Below are positions 51,747 through 60,427 of a stretch of 64,000 bases of DNA, piece by piece. The stretch is from NCBI RefSeq assembly GCF_900143645.1, contig NZ_FRFD01000003.1, forward strand, positions 372,001-436,000, given 5' to 3'. A program made the translations under genes and the position numbers. Below the pieces are notes generated by a model. It ran no database searches and was not told the origin of the DNA. It saw only the letters and a list, made by a program, of their open reading frames with translations. Numbering within the stretch: position 1 is the first letter of the stretch; the number at the start of each line of letters is the position of its first letter. The stretch comes from Anaerocolumna xylanovorans DSM 12503. Its GTDB lineage: Bacteria > Bacillota > Clostridia > Lachnospirales > Lachnospiraceae.

Positions 51747-51920
51747 ATGGATAATATTTTCAGTAAAACATGTGATTTGCATAGGCGCAATAAAGTGCTT
51801 CCTGTAAATTATTATGCCATGGTAGAAAATAGATATGGTAAAGGTTCATTGTTCCGGAACATATATGATAAGAAATACATATCTATTTGCGCTGCTCTTG
51901 ACCGATGTTGTGTGATGTAA
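51747..51920 (+). CDS. Small Cys-containing protein, 57 aa, unrecognised
   Basis: Begins MDNIFSKTCDLHRRNKVLP and ends ISICAALDRCCVM. AAGGAGG lies 8 bases before the ATG and a near-consensus promoter is directly upstream, so expression is very likely. It has four Cys, the last two adjacent three residues from the end, and no signal peptide. Gene order puts it 41 bases before the peptide-binding protein, so it may lead that operon as a leader peptide or small regulator. No attenuator hairpin follows. Family unknown. Confidence 0.55.
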   Translation: MDNIFSKTCDLHRRNKVLPVNYYAMVENRYGKGSLFRNIYDKKYISICAALDRCCVM

Positions 51921-51961
51921 AGTTTCTATTTCTATTCACATAACAAAAAGGAGAGTAATTT

Positions 51962-53677
51962 ATGAAAAGAAAACTATATTCCGTTATTTTGACTTTGATT
52001 TTAACCAGCACACTATTTCTTGGTGCGTGCTCTAAAGCTGACAACAAACAGGCTGATTCGGATTCTGCCACACCAACCGGCACAACAGAAACAGCAACTC
52101 CTGAAGCTACACAGGCACCAACCGAGGCGGAAGATTCCGGTAAATTAAAAGTGCTAAATTGGGTAGCACCCGGTGAAGTTACTACGATGGATTCGGGAAA
52201 AAGTTATGATACCATAAGTTCAGAACAGATAGACTTTCAAGCTGACCCCCTTTATCGTATAAATGAGAAAAATGAAGCTGTCCCGAATCTTGCAGTTGCC
52301 CTGCCGGAAGTAAGTGCTGACGGATTAACGGTAACAGTCGAAATAAGGGATAATGCAAAGTTTTCAAATGGCGATAAGATTACAGCTGCAGATATTGTAT
52401 ATGCCGCACAGCGTGTTGTAGACCCGGCAACGGGATCACAGAGTGCAAATAACCTGACATACATAAAGAATGCCGCAGAAATTATCGCAGGCACCTTAAA
52501 GCCGGAAGAGCTGGGAGTAAAAGCTTTATCGGATACAAAGCTTGAATTTACGCTGGTTGCACCAAACAGCTACTTAAACACAACCTTATCTTCTACTTTA
52601 CTGTCACCGGTAAGCAAGAAGTTTGTAGAAGAGCAGGGAAAGGATTATGGATTGACCTCGGATGCACTTTTGGCAAGCGGTCCTTATGTATTAAAAGATT
52701 GGAATGGAACAGATATATCCTGGAAATATGTAAAGAATCCTTATTATTGGGATGCCGATAACATTCATTTTGATGAAATCAACATACAGGTTGTAAAAGA
52801 AGTAGCAACCGGTGCTAATTTATATGAAGCCGGAGAGTTAGACGGCACAAAAGTAACCGGTGAATACATAACGCTGTATCAGGGCAAAGAGGATCTTGTT
52901 TCAGTTCAGACCTTGCGTATGACGAATCTTGAAATGGGAATCAGCTCCAATAAATATCTTCAAAATGAAAACCTCCGCAAAGCTCTTTTGTATGCCCTAA
53001 ACCGTGAAGAACTTTCTACCGCTATTTTGAATGGTGACGGAGTTCCTTCCGTAGGAGTTATACCCAATGGCATAGCGGTAAATCCCGATAATGGTAAAAG
53101 TATAGCGGAAGATTTCGGAGTACTTGTATATACGGATGTTGAAAAAGCGCAGCAGTTTTTCAAACAGGCATTAAAGGAGCTGGGAACAGACAGCATAACC
53201 CTTCGGCTGGTAACCAGCGATTCGGATGAGAGCATCAAAATCGGACAGTATCTGCAGAGTATTTATGAGACCAATTTACCCGGACTGAAAATCGACCTGG
53301 CAAATGTTCCTGCATCTGTTCGCTTTGAAGAGATGATGAGTTATAAATTTGATCTGGCTCTAGGCGGCTGGACCGGTGATTTTGACCCTACCTCCTATGT
53401 GAAGCAGCATGAAGAAGGTTATGAGCACAACCACAGCCAGTGGAAATCGGAAGAACTGAAAAATCTGGTTACTGCTCTGGAGACGGCAGACGGTACGGAC
53501 TTTACAAAGAGATGGGAACATCTAAAAGAAGCTAACCAGTATCTGATAGATAATGCGGTGGTGATACCTATTGTGCAGGCATCACAAAGTTATTTAATAA
53601 ATCCTAAGCTCAAAGGGTATGTGACCCATGTATTAGGAACTCCTATTGATATTACCCGTGCATATATTGAAGAATAG
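51962..53677 (+). CDS. Peptide ABC transporter substrate-binding lipoprotein (family 5)
   Basis: Oligopeptide/dipeptide-binding lipoprotein of 571 residues. The signal peptide ends in lipobox LGAC (Cys ~23), followed by a Thr/Glu/Ala-rich linker. The SBP_bac_5 domain shows the family's landmarks: DPLYRINEKNEAVPNLA, FSNGDKITAADIVYAAQRV, SGPYVLKDW and NLRKALLYALNREELS. It captures peptides or related amides for the Dpp/Opp-type permeases downstream. GGAGAG precedes the ATG. A perfect hairpin separates it from the permease genes. Confidence 0.94.
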   Translation: MKRKLYSVILTLILTSTLFLGACSKADNKQADSDSATPTGTTETATPEATQAPTEAEDSGKLKVLNWVAPGEVTTMDSGKSYDTISSEQIDFQADPLYRINEKNEAVPNLAVALPEVSADGLTVTVEIRDNAKFSNGDKITAADIVYAAQRVVDPATGSQSANNLTYIKNAAEIIAGTLKPEELGVKALSDTKLEFTLVAPNSYLNTTLSSTLLSPVSKKFVEEQGKDYGLTSDALLASGPYVLKDWNGTDISWKYVKNPYYWDADNIHFDEINIQVVKEVATGANLYEAGELDGTKVTGEYITLYQGKEDLVSVQTLRMTNLEMGISSNKYLQNENLRKALLYALNREELSTAILNGDGVPSVGVIPNGIAVNPDNGKSIAEDFGVLVYTDVEKAQQFFKQALKELGTDSITLRLVTSDSDESIKIGQYLQSIYETNLPGLKIDLANVPASVRFEEMMSYKFDLALGGWTGDFDPTSYVKQHEEGYEHNHSQWKSEELKNLVTALETADGTDFTKRWEHLKEANQYLIDNAVVIPIVQASQSYLINPKLKGYVTHVLGTPIDITRAYIEE

Positions 53678-53696
53678 GTGACTAATAAATAGTAAA

Positions 53697-53728
53697 AACA
53701 AGAACCGCCTTATGAAGCGGTTCTTGTT
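53697..53728 (+). promoter_or_regulatory. Intercistronic hairpin between binding protein and permease genes
   Basis: AACAAGAACCGC (53697-53708) pairs perfectly with GCGGTTCTTGTT (53717-53728) around an 8-base loop, with no proper U-tract. It probably stabilises the upstream message or terminates partially. Confidence 0.65.
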
Positions 53729-53746
53729 ATATTGAAAGGAGAAACC

Positions 53747-54685
53747 ATGAAACGATGGCTTCGGTTTATCAGTCACAGGCTGGTATATATGGTGACAACA
53801 TTATGGGTTATTGTAACCATAACTTTTTTCCTGATGAATCTGCTTCCCGGTACCCCCTATAATAACAGGGATAAATTAAGCCCGGCACAGCTTCAGGTAT
53901 TGGATGAAAAATATGGATTAAGCGAGCCTCTATTTACACGGTATACTACTTATATCAATAATATCCTTCACGGTGATTTCGGAATATCCCTGCAATTTTC
54001 AGACCAGAAAGTCACAACCTTATTGGGAAGCCGGATTGGAGTTTCCATTCAGCTGGGATTACAAGCGGTAATCTTCGGTACATTAATAGGAATAATATTG
54101 GGCATTATCGCAGCAATGAAGCATAACACCTGGATTGACACTTTTTGTTCTCTCTTTGCCATTGTGGGGCGTTCCGCTCCTAATTTTGTAGTTGCAGTTC
54201 TTTTACAGTATATTTTTGCGGTATCCTTAAGTCTTTTGCCTATCGGCCTATGGAAAGACGGTTTCAGTTCCAGCATATTGCCGACCCTGGCATTGTCCAT
54301 ATCACCTATGGCTGATACCTCCCGGTTTATACGTACGGAAATGATAGAAGTGTTAGGCAGTGACTATATCGAACTTGCAAGAGCAAAGGGTATGAGTGAA
54401 TTGCGTCTGGTCCTGACCCATGGGCTAAGGAATGCGCTGATACCCATGGTAACTATAATAGGCCCTTTAACGGTTTCATTGATTACCGGCTCCATGGTTG
54501 TGGAGAATATCTTTGCCATACCGGGAATAGGCGAGCAATTCACAAAATCCGTACTTTCGAATGACTATTCTACTATTATGGCAGTAACTATTTTATTCTC
54601 GACTTTACTGGTAATCGTTATATTCTTAATGGATGTTCTGTACCAGCTGATTGATCCGAGAATCCGTGTGGGTCAGAAGACATGA
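53747..54685 (+). CDS. Peptide ABC transporter permease (DppB/OppB type)
   Basis: Membrane subunit of 312 residues. It begins with the DppB N-terminal pattern (RLVYMVTTLWVIVTITFFLMNLLPG). The EAA-like cytoplasmic loop reads DYIELARAKGMSELRLVLTHGLRNALIP. ATG 53747 has AAAGGAG at 5-6 bases; an in-frame start at 53732 overlaps the hairpin region. Its stop overlaps the possible ATG of the next permease, indicating translational coupling. Confidence 0.93.
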   Translation: MKRWLRFISHRLVYMVTTLWVIVTITFFLMNLLPGTPYNNRDKLSPAQLQVLDEKYGLSEPLFTRYTTYINNILHGDFGISLQFSDQKVTTLLGSRIGVSIQLGLQAVIFGTLIGIILGIIAAMKHNTWIDTFCSLFAIVGRSAPNFVVAVLLQYIFAVSLSLLPIGLWKDGFSSSILPTLALSISPMADTSRFIRTEMIEVLGSDYIELARAKGMSELRLVLTHGLRNALIPMVTIIGPLTVSLITGSMVVENIFAIPGIGEQFTKSVLSNDYSTIMAVTILFSTLLVIVIFLMDVLYQLIDPRIRVGQKT

Positions 54686-54729
54686 TTTATGCAGCAGAAA
54701 GTTATAGGAAGAAAGGATGCCAAGAGTAC

Positions 54730-55755
54730 ATGAATATCAATATAAACCAGATACCAAAGGAGCTTTTTCGATTTAAAACTACCGGACAGGATACGGCAGT
54801 AAAGGAGGAGATAACGCCGTCACCTACATTTTTGCAGGATGCATGGAGAAGGCTGTGTAAAAACAAAGGTGCATTGGCCTCTATGCTGCTGTTGACTGTC
54901 ATTATCATACTTGCTTTCCTGGCTCCTGTCATTGCCCCTTATAATCCGAATACCCAAAACATACCCCATGCAAATCTGCCGCCTCGCATACCAGGTATTT
55001 CAATCAATGGCTTAAATGGGCGGGCGCAGTTACAGGGTAAATTGATTGACCGCTATGCCCTGGCCAAGGTTCCGGCAGACCGGAATTATCTATTCGGAAC
55101 AGATGAATTCGGAAGAGACCTGTTATCCAGAACTCTGTACGGTACGCGTATATCGCTGACGATCGCATTTATAGCGGCCATTCTGGATCTGACCATCGGG
55201 GTTTTCTATGGCCTGACCAGCGCTTTAAAAGGAGGCCGGGTAGATAATTTCATGCAAAGAATATTGGAAATACTAACAGGGATTCCTAATCTTGTATTGG
55301 TAGTACTTATGCTGCTGATTTTTAAGCCGGGTATCTTATCCATTATATTTGCATTGACCATATCCTCCTGGATTCCCATGGCCCGTATTGTAAGGGCGCA
55401 GACCCTGCGCATTAGGAATATGGAGTATGTGCAGGCTGCCGTGGCGTTAGGCTCCTCCCAGGTGCGCAACGCCATCTCCCACATACTGCCTAACATAGCA
55501 GGAATAGTGGTCGTCAGAGCAATGTTTTCCATTCCCTCTGCTATATTTTTCGAAACTTTTTTAAGTTTTATCGGGGTTGGCATGAAGATTCCCAATGCTT
55601 CTCTGGGAACTCTCCTCAACAGCGGTTATAAGATGTTCCGTATTCATCCATACCAAATGTGGATTCCGTCTATTATCCTGTGTATCATCATGCTGGCTTT
55701 CAATTTATTTGCCGACGGGCTAAGGGATGCCTTCGATCCCAAAATGAAAGAATGA
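54730..55755 (+). CDS. Peptide ABC transporter permease (DppC/OppC type)
   Basis: Second membrane subunit, 341 residues from ATG 54730 or 357 from ATG 54682, which overlaps the stop of the preceding gene as ATGA. Both are plausible: 54730 has GAAAGGA at a long spacing, while 54682 would be coupled. It contains the OppC N-terminal helix, the extracellular segment with FGTDEFGRDLLSRTLYGTRISL, and the loop EYVQAAVALGSSQVRNAISHILPN. It completes the pore with the DppB-like subunit. Confidence 0.92.
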   Translation: MNININQIPKELFRFKTTGQDTAVKEEITPSPTFLQDAWRRLCKNKGALASMLLLTVIIILAFLAPVIAPYNPNTQNIPHANLPPRIPGISINGLNGRAQLQGKLIDRYALAKVPADRNYLFGTDEFGRDLLSRTLYGTRISLTIAFIAAILDLTIGVFYGLTSALKGGRVDNFMQRILEILTGIPNLVLVVLMLLIFKPGILSIIFALTISSWIPMARIVRAQTLRIRNMEYVQAAVALGSSQVRNAISHILPNIAGIVVVRAMFSIPSAIFFETFLSFIGVGMKIPNASLGTLLNSGYKMFRIHPYQMWIPSIILCIIMLAFNLFADGLRDAFDPKMKE

Positions 55756-55766
55756 AAGGATGCCAT

Positions 55767-56819
55767 ATGTCAAATATACAATTGGATGTAAAGAACTTAT
55801 CCGTATCGTTTTCCACACAGGCAGGAAAGGTCCATGCGGTCAGAGATGTAAGCTTTTCGTTACATAAAGGCGAAACCCTGGCTATTGTGGGTGAATCAGG
55901 AAGCGGAAAGACGGTTACCTGCAGAACGTTAATGCGGCTTTTATCAAAAAATGCATCCATTGATGCCGGAGAAATCTTACTGGAAGGAACGGATATTCTT
56001 AAGGTAAGTGAACGTAATATGCGCCATATCAGAGGAAATGATATTGCAATGGTTTTTCAGGACCCTATGACTTCCCTTGACCCCACAATGAAGATTGGAC
56101 GTCAGATTGAGGAGGTAATTACACTTCACAGGAAGGTGAAACGGAAAGAGGCCAGGAAGAGGATGCTTGAATTGCTGCAGTTAGTGGGAATAGAAGATCC
56201 GAGACGCCGCAGCCGGCAATATCCTCATGAATTTTCCGGCGGGCAGAGGCAAAGGATTGTTATCTCCATTGTTCTGGCATGCAATCCCAAAGTGCTGATT
56301 GCGGATGAACCGACTACCGCCCTGGATGTTACCATGCAGGCACAGATTATTGATTTACTGAAATCCCTGCAAAAGAAAATCAATACTTCCATCATATTTA
56401 TTACCCACGACCTGGGAGTTGTGGCAAATGTGGCGGACCGGGTCGCAGTAATGTATGCGGGTAAAATCATAGAAATCGGGCGCGCAGATGAAATATTTTA
56501 TGATCCGAGGCATCCTTATACCTGGGGACTTTTAAATTCCATGCCGACACTGGACACAAGTGCACCCTCTTTATATACGATACCCGGAGCACCGCCCAAC
56601 CTATTAAAACCACCGACGGGAGATGCATTTGCTCCCAGAAATGAATATGCTCTGGCAGTGGATGAGCTTTATGAACCACCCATGTTTCAGATCAGTGACA
56701 CTCATTATGCTGCTACCTGGCTTTTGGATGCGCGGGCACCTAAAGTTAATCCTCCCGCTGTTCTAAATAAGCGCAGAGAGGAATTTATAAAAAGGAGCGG
56801 TTTGTATGCAGAAAGCTAA
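55767..56819 (+). CDS. Peptide ABC transporter ATP-binding protein (DppD/OppD type)
   Basis: ATPase of 350 residues with Walker A GESGSGKT, Q-loop VFQDPMTSLDP, signature FSGGQRQRIV, Walker B LIADEPTTALD and H-loop ITHDLGVV, plus the C-terminal oligo_HPY extension (HPYTWGLLNSMP). ATG 55767 has AAAGGA at 6-7 bases and lies 11 bases after the permease stop. It energises the importer together with the OppF-like ATPase, whose start overlaps its last codons. Confidence 0.94.
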   Translation: MSNIQLDVKNLSVSFSTQAGKVHAVRDVSFSLHKGETLAIVGESGSGKTVTCRTLMRLLSKNASIDAGEILLEGTDILKVSERNMRHIRGNDIAMVFQDPMTSLDPTMKIGRQIEEVITLHRKVKRKEARKRMLELLQLVGIEDPRRRSRQYPHEFSGGQRQRIVISIVLACNPKVLIADEPTTALDVTMQAQIIDLLKSLQKKINTSIIFITHDLGVVANVADRVAVMYAGKIIEIGRADEIFYDPRHPYTWGLLNSMPTLDTSAPSLYTIPGAPPNLLKPPTGDAFAPRNEYALAVDELYEPPMFQISDTHYAATWLLDARAPKVNPPAVLNKRREEFIKRSGLYAES

Positions 56820-57708
56820 TAAAATTCTTGAGGTGGAACAGCTGGTACATACTTATGATACCGGTTCAATGAAAGTGAATGCCGTAAATGATATTAATTT
56901 TTATATCAAAGAGGGTGAAACTTTCGGACTTGTGGGGGAATCGGGCTGCGGCAAGACCACAACAGGGCGAATGATAGTGAAGCTGCTGGATATCACATCG
57001 GGAACCATACGTTATAAAGGAAAGGATATAGCACAGATTCATCATAAAAAAGAACTGATGAAGTTCAGGCGGGAGGTCCAGATTATCTTTCAGGATCCTT
57101 ATGCCTCTCTGGATCCGCGTAAAAAGGTAAGGGATATTATAGCAGAGGGCTTAGATATCCATAATATGGCGGCTTCTAAAAAAGAGCGCGATGATATTGT
57201 AGCAGAATTGCTGAAGACAGTGGGACTGAATATGGACTTTGCTTCCCGTTATCCCCATGAGTTTTCCGGCGGACAGCGGCAAAGAGTAGGTATTGCAAGG
57301 GCATTGGCTTTGAATCCGCAGCTGGTAATTTGCGATGAACCCATATCCGCATTGGATGTATCCATCCAGGCGCAGGTAGTAAACTTATTAAAAGAATTAC
57401 AAAAGACCAAAAAGCTTACTTATTTGTTTATTGCCCATGACTTATCCATGGTCAAATATATTTCTGACCGTATCGGTGTAATGTATAAAGGAAAGCTTTT
57501 GGAAGTGGGTGAGGCGGAGGAGGTCTATCATAATCCCATTCATCCTTATACCAAAAGTCTGATTTCTGCCATTCCGCTCCCGGATCCTTATTTTGAGCGG
57601 GAGAGGAGGCGGGTGTCTTATATACCGCTGCCTTACAGAGAGGATCTTAAGCTGCGGGAGTTAAAGCCGAATCATTATGTTTACTGCGATGATGCGGGTA
57701 ATTTTTAA
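56806..57708 (+). CDS. Peptide ABC transporter ATP-binding protein (DppF/OppF type)
   Basis: Second ATPase, 300 residues. Walker A GESGCGKT, Q-loop IFQDPYASLDPRKKV, signature FSGGQRQRVG, Walker B VICDEPISALD, H-loop IAHDLSMV, and the HPYTKSLISAIPLPDP extension. AAAAGGAGCGG precedes the ATG, which overlaps the end of the DppD-like gene by 14 bases. Slightly shorter than typical OppF proteins but complete in all ATPase motifs. Confidence 0.94.
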   Translation: MQKANKILEVEQLVHTYDTGSMKVNAVNDINFYIKEGETFGLVGESGCGKTTTGRMIVKLLDITSGTIRYKGKDIAQIHHKKELMKFRREVQIIFQDPYASLDPRKKVRDIIAEGLDIHNMAASKKERDDIVAELLKTVGLNMDFASRYPHEFSGGQRQRVGIARALALNPQLVICDEPISALDVSIQAQVVNLLKELQKTKKLTYLFIAHDLSMVKYISDRIGVMYKGKLLEVGEAEEVYHNPIHPYTKSLISAIPLPDPYFERERRRVSYIPLPYREDLKLRELKPNHYVYCDDAGNF

Positions 57709-57755
57709 TATATGGTATTTAAAGGGATAAGAAAACAAGAAGCCGGTCATAGGAA

Positions 57756-59021
57756 ATGAGGTTAAAAGTGAAAGGAAAATCGCAGAACAGTCTACTGGCT
57801 GGACTGCGGTATGCAATGGGTGTAAATATGGATAGAAGAAAAAGGTTGATTGAGTTTATTGATACAAAAGGAGACATCTACAAAAAGATTGCTGTCGATA
57901 TACATGAGCACCCGGAAGTGAGTAATTATGAATTTTATGCCTGCAAATGTCTTTCGGAACAGCTGACACAGGAAGGCTTTGAAGTGAAAACAGATGTTGC
58001 GGGACACAGAACAGGCTTTTTAGCTGTATACCGGTCAGATAAACCGGGGCCGGTATTAGTTTTTCTGGCTGAATATGATGCGTTGGAAGGTTTGGGGCAT
58101 GGCTGCGGCCACAATCTCTTCGGAGCAACCTCTTTATTGGCGGCTGCTGCATTAAAGGAGGTCATACAGGAGGCAGGCGGTGAAATAAGAGTATACGGAA
58201 CACCGGGTGAAGAAGGCGGAGAAAACGGGAGCGCAAAAGGAAGCTTTGTAAGGGAAGGTTATTTTAAAGATGTAGATGCTGCCCTGTGTGTACATCCCGG
58301 GGCAAATACCCATAAGTTAACGGGAAAATCCCTTGGCTGTGCACCGGTGGATATTGAGTTCTGGGGGCGTGCAGCTCATGCCGCCGGCACACCGGAAAAG
58401 GGGATTAATGCCTTGGATGCAGTAATACAGGTCTATAATTCCATCAACGCGTTGAGGCAGCATTTATCAAGCGACGTCCGTATTCATGGAATTATTACCA
58501 ACGGAGGGGATGCCCCTAACATCGTTCCGGAATATGCCAAAGCCAAGTTTTATCTTCGTGCGGCAACAGCGCCGAAACTGGAAGAAGTTTATCAGAAAGT
58601 TGAACATATTGTAGAAGGAGCTGCTCTGGCTACAGGAGCAAAAGGACGTATGCAGCCATATCAGAACAGGGTAGAAAATACCATTCCCACACCCTCCTTT
58701 GACACAGTGTATGAAAAAAACCTAAAACTCTTCGGGGAAATTATTACACCCCATGAAAAGAACGGCCCGTTAGGCTCCACAGATGTGGGAAATGTATCCC
58801 AGGTAATACCTGTTATACAGCCTCATATAGCAATTACTGACGTCCCCGTTCCGGGGCATAGTGAGGAAATGAAAGCAGCCGCATGCTCGGAGAAAGGACT
58901 TTCTTCTGTTTTACTGGGAGCAAAAGTTTTAAGTTTTACAGCCCTTGATCTGATAGAAAATGAGGAGCTACTATCTAAAATTAAAGCGGAACATAAAAAA
59001 TGCCTGGAAGAGCAAATCTGA
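57756..59021 (+). CDS. M20 family amidohydrolase (AbgB-like)
   Basis: Metal-dependent amidohydrolase. The metal/catalytic elements GHGCGHNLFG, GTPGEEGGENG and VHPG are present, and the lid domain contains GRAAHAAGTPEKGINALDAVI, close to AbgB, which cleaves p-aminobenzoyl-glutamate. Start uncertain: ATG 57756 opens the frame, but ATG 57816 and 57828 (MDRRKRLIEFIDTKG) fit the family N-terminus, with GGGTG before the last. Directly downstream of the peptide importer, it probably hydrolyses the imported N-acyl amino acid or peptide in the cytoplasm. Confidence 0.9.
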   Translation: MRLKVKGKSQNSLLAGLRYAMGVNMDRRKRLIEFIDTKGDIYKKIAVDIHEHPEVSNYEFYACKCLSEQLTQEGFEVKTDVAGHRTGFLAVYRSDKPGPVLVFLAEYDALEGLGHGCGHNLFGATSLLAAAALKEVIQEAGGEIRVYGTPGEEGGENGSAKGSFVREGYFKDVDAALCVHPGANTHKLTGKSLGCAPVDIEFWGRAAHAAGTPEKGINALDAVIQVYNSINALRQHLSSDVRIHGIITNGGDAPNIVPEYAKAKFYLRAATAPKLEEVYQKVEHIVEGAALATGAKGRMQPYQNRVENTIPTPSFDTVYEKNLKLFGEIITPHEKNGPLGSTDVGNVSQVIPVIQPHIAITDVPVPGHSEEMKAAACSEKGLSSVLLGAKVLSFTALDLIENEELLSKIKAEHKKCLEEQI

Positions 59022-59097
59022 TATAGTGGACGGATGGTTATCAGAAGTTTGCGGGTTATCTGCATTCATTAGGAATGTAGCAGGAAAAAATGCAGCA

Positions 59098-59124
59098 GGG
59101 ACTGGGAAAGACCAGTCCCTTTTT
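59098..59124 (+). terminator. Rho-independent terminator of the peptide-uptake operon
   Basis: GGGACTGG and CCAGTCCC form a perfect 8-base stem with a 6-base loop and T5. Confidence 0.9.
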
Positions 59125-59297
59125 GTGATGTAAAGGATAAGTCATTAATCTTTGCCAACGTCGGGCGGCATCTTCCAGGGGAAAGGCTGTCCGCTTTTAA
59201 TCTTACAAATTTGTTAGTTTAGCGTAAGGAAAATCTATGGCTGCATAATCTTTTCGTTGTTATACTGAAGAAGCAAACCACGAAAGGAGTGATTTTA

Positions 59298-59933
59298 ATG
59301 AAAAATAGAATATTTAAAATTAGTGTATTGGCACTTATTATAATCAGTTTCATTGCCGGTATTGTAAAAGTATCACCTACTATATATACCGGATATGAAA
59401 TGTATAAGACTGCAACAAAGGCAGTTAGTATTTCGGATAAGATTATGGAACTCAAACAAAAAGAAAATTATATTACATTTGATGAGATACCGGAAGAATA
59501 TAAAAAGCAAGTGATAAAATCAGAGGACAAACGGTTTTATTATCATGTTGGTATCGACCCGATTGCTACTGCGAGAGCTGTCGTAAACGATGTTATTGCC
59601 GGAAGCTTTGTACAAGGGGGCAGCACCATTACCCAGCAGCTTGCAAAAAACATGTATTTTTCTTTTGAAAAGAAATATGAGCGAAAGATTGCAGAACTCT
59701 TTGTTGCCTTTCAACTTGAAAAGAAGCTTACGAAGGATGAGATACTGGAACTTTACTGTAATATTGCATACTACGGTGAGGGCTGTTATGGCTTGAAACA
59801 AGCGGCAAATCATTATTATGGCGTTAATCCTCTGGCATTATCAAAAACACAAATCAATGCACTTGTATGGACTATCAAAAGTCCGAATAACTACAATCCT
59901 AATGTTTGCCAAAAGGTATTAAATGCTGGCTGA
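59298..59933 (+). CDS. Monofunctional biosynthetic peptidoglycan transglycosylase (GT51)
   Basis: GT51 glycosyltransferase of 211 residues that polymerises lipid II outside the membrane. An N-terminal anchor helix (ISVLALIIISFIAGIV) is followed by the catalytic motif KSEDKRFYYHVGID, with the essential Glu, QGGSTITQQLAKN, RKIAELFVAFQLEK and ELYCNIAYYGEGCYGL. No transpeptidase domain follows, so it is monofunctional. ATG 59298 has AAAGGAG at 8 bases; a GTG nine bases upstream is in frame but overlaps that site. It is transcribed alone. Confidence 0.9.
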   Translation: MKNRIFKISVLALIIISFIAGIVKVSPTIYTGYEMYKTATKAVSISDKIMELKQKENYITFDEIPEEYKKQVIKSEDKRFYYHVGIDPIATARAVVNDVIAGSFVQGGSTITQQLAKNMYFSFEKKYERKIAELFVAFQLEKKLTKDEILELYCNIAYYGEGCYGLKQAANHYYGVNPLALSKTQINALVWTIKSPNNYNPNVCQKVLNAG

Positions 59934-60427
59934 TGGCGGAATTGGAGCCCTCTTAAGTTTGTTTTAGCCATGAAGAATTTCATTCTTAAGAAAAATATAT
60001 CTCTTGATTAACGTAATAAAATAAGTTATACTAAGCCAGTAAATGTATTGATATAGCTGAACTTTATCGGATATCACTATACTGTATGAATATACAGATG
60101 GGAAGATAGCAGAATGGAAGAGTAACAGCTTATAATGCATAGAATAAGACTTCTAAAAGAAGTTACATTAGATAACAGGAATATTAAAAATATATAGTCT
60201 TGACCATGTAAACAGAAGCGGCAGGAACTAGAAATTATTCCATTTTACATTGTATAGAAACAGATAATTGGATAATATATAATTTGGTTCGATATCGGGC
60301 GCTTGTTTGCTGTACAGCAGTTTTTCTGCTGTGTAAACAGGTGCTCTTTTTTCGTATATAACCATTGCAACGGCAGTAAATAGCCGAAAAAGGGTTTCAT
60401 GGTCTTGGAAAAGGAGCTGGGAAGAGA
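59934..60427. other. Intergenic region upstream of panB
   Basis: About 490 AT-rich bases without a convincing gene. A weak promoter (TTGTAT 60250-60255, N17, TAATAT) lies 150 bases before panB. Downstream of it is the hairpin at 60297-60352. No T-box or known riboswitch signature was recognised. Confidence 0.4.
60297..60352 (+). terminator. Leader hairpin with T6 upstream of panB, attenuator candidate
   Basis: The core CAGCAG-TTTTT-CTGCTG sits in a longer imperfect stem (GGGC...GCTC) and is followed by T6. It lies between the likely promoter and the panB start, so it may be a leader attenuator. Confidence 0.55.

Noticed and set aside
59934..60427. T-box or known riboswitch upstream of panB
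   Set aside because: No T-box GGTGG-type sequence or other familiar conserved core was found; only a terminator-like hairpin remains.
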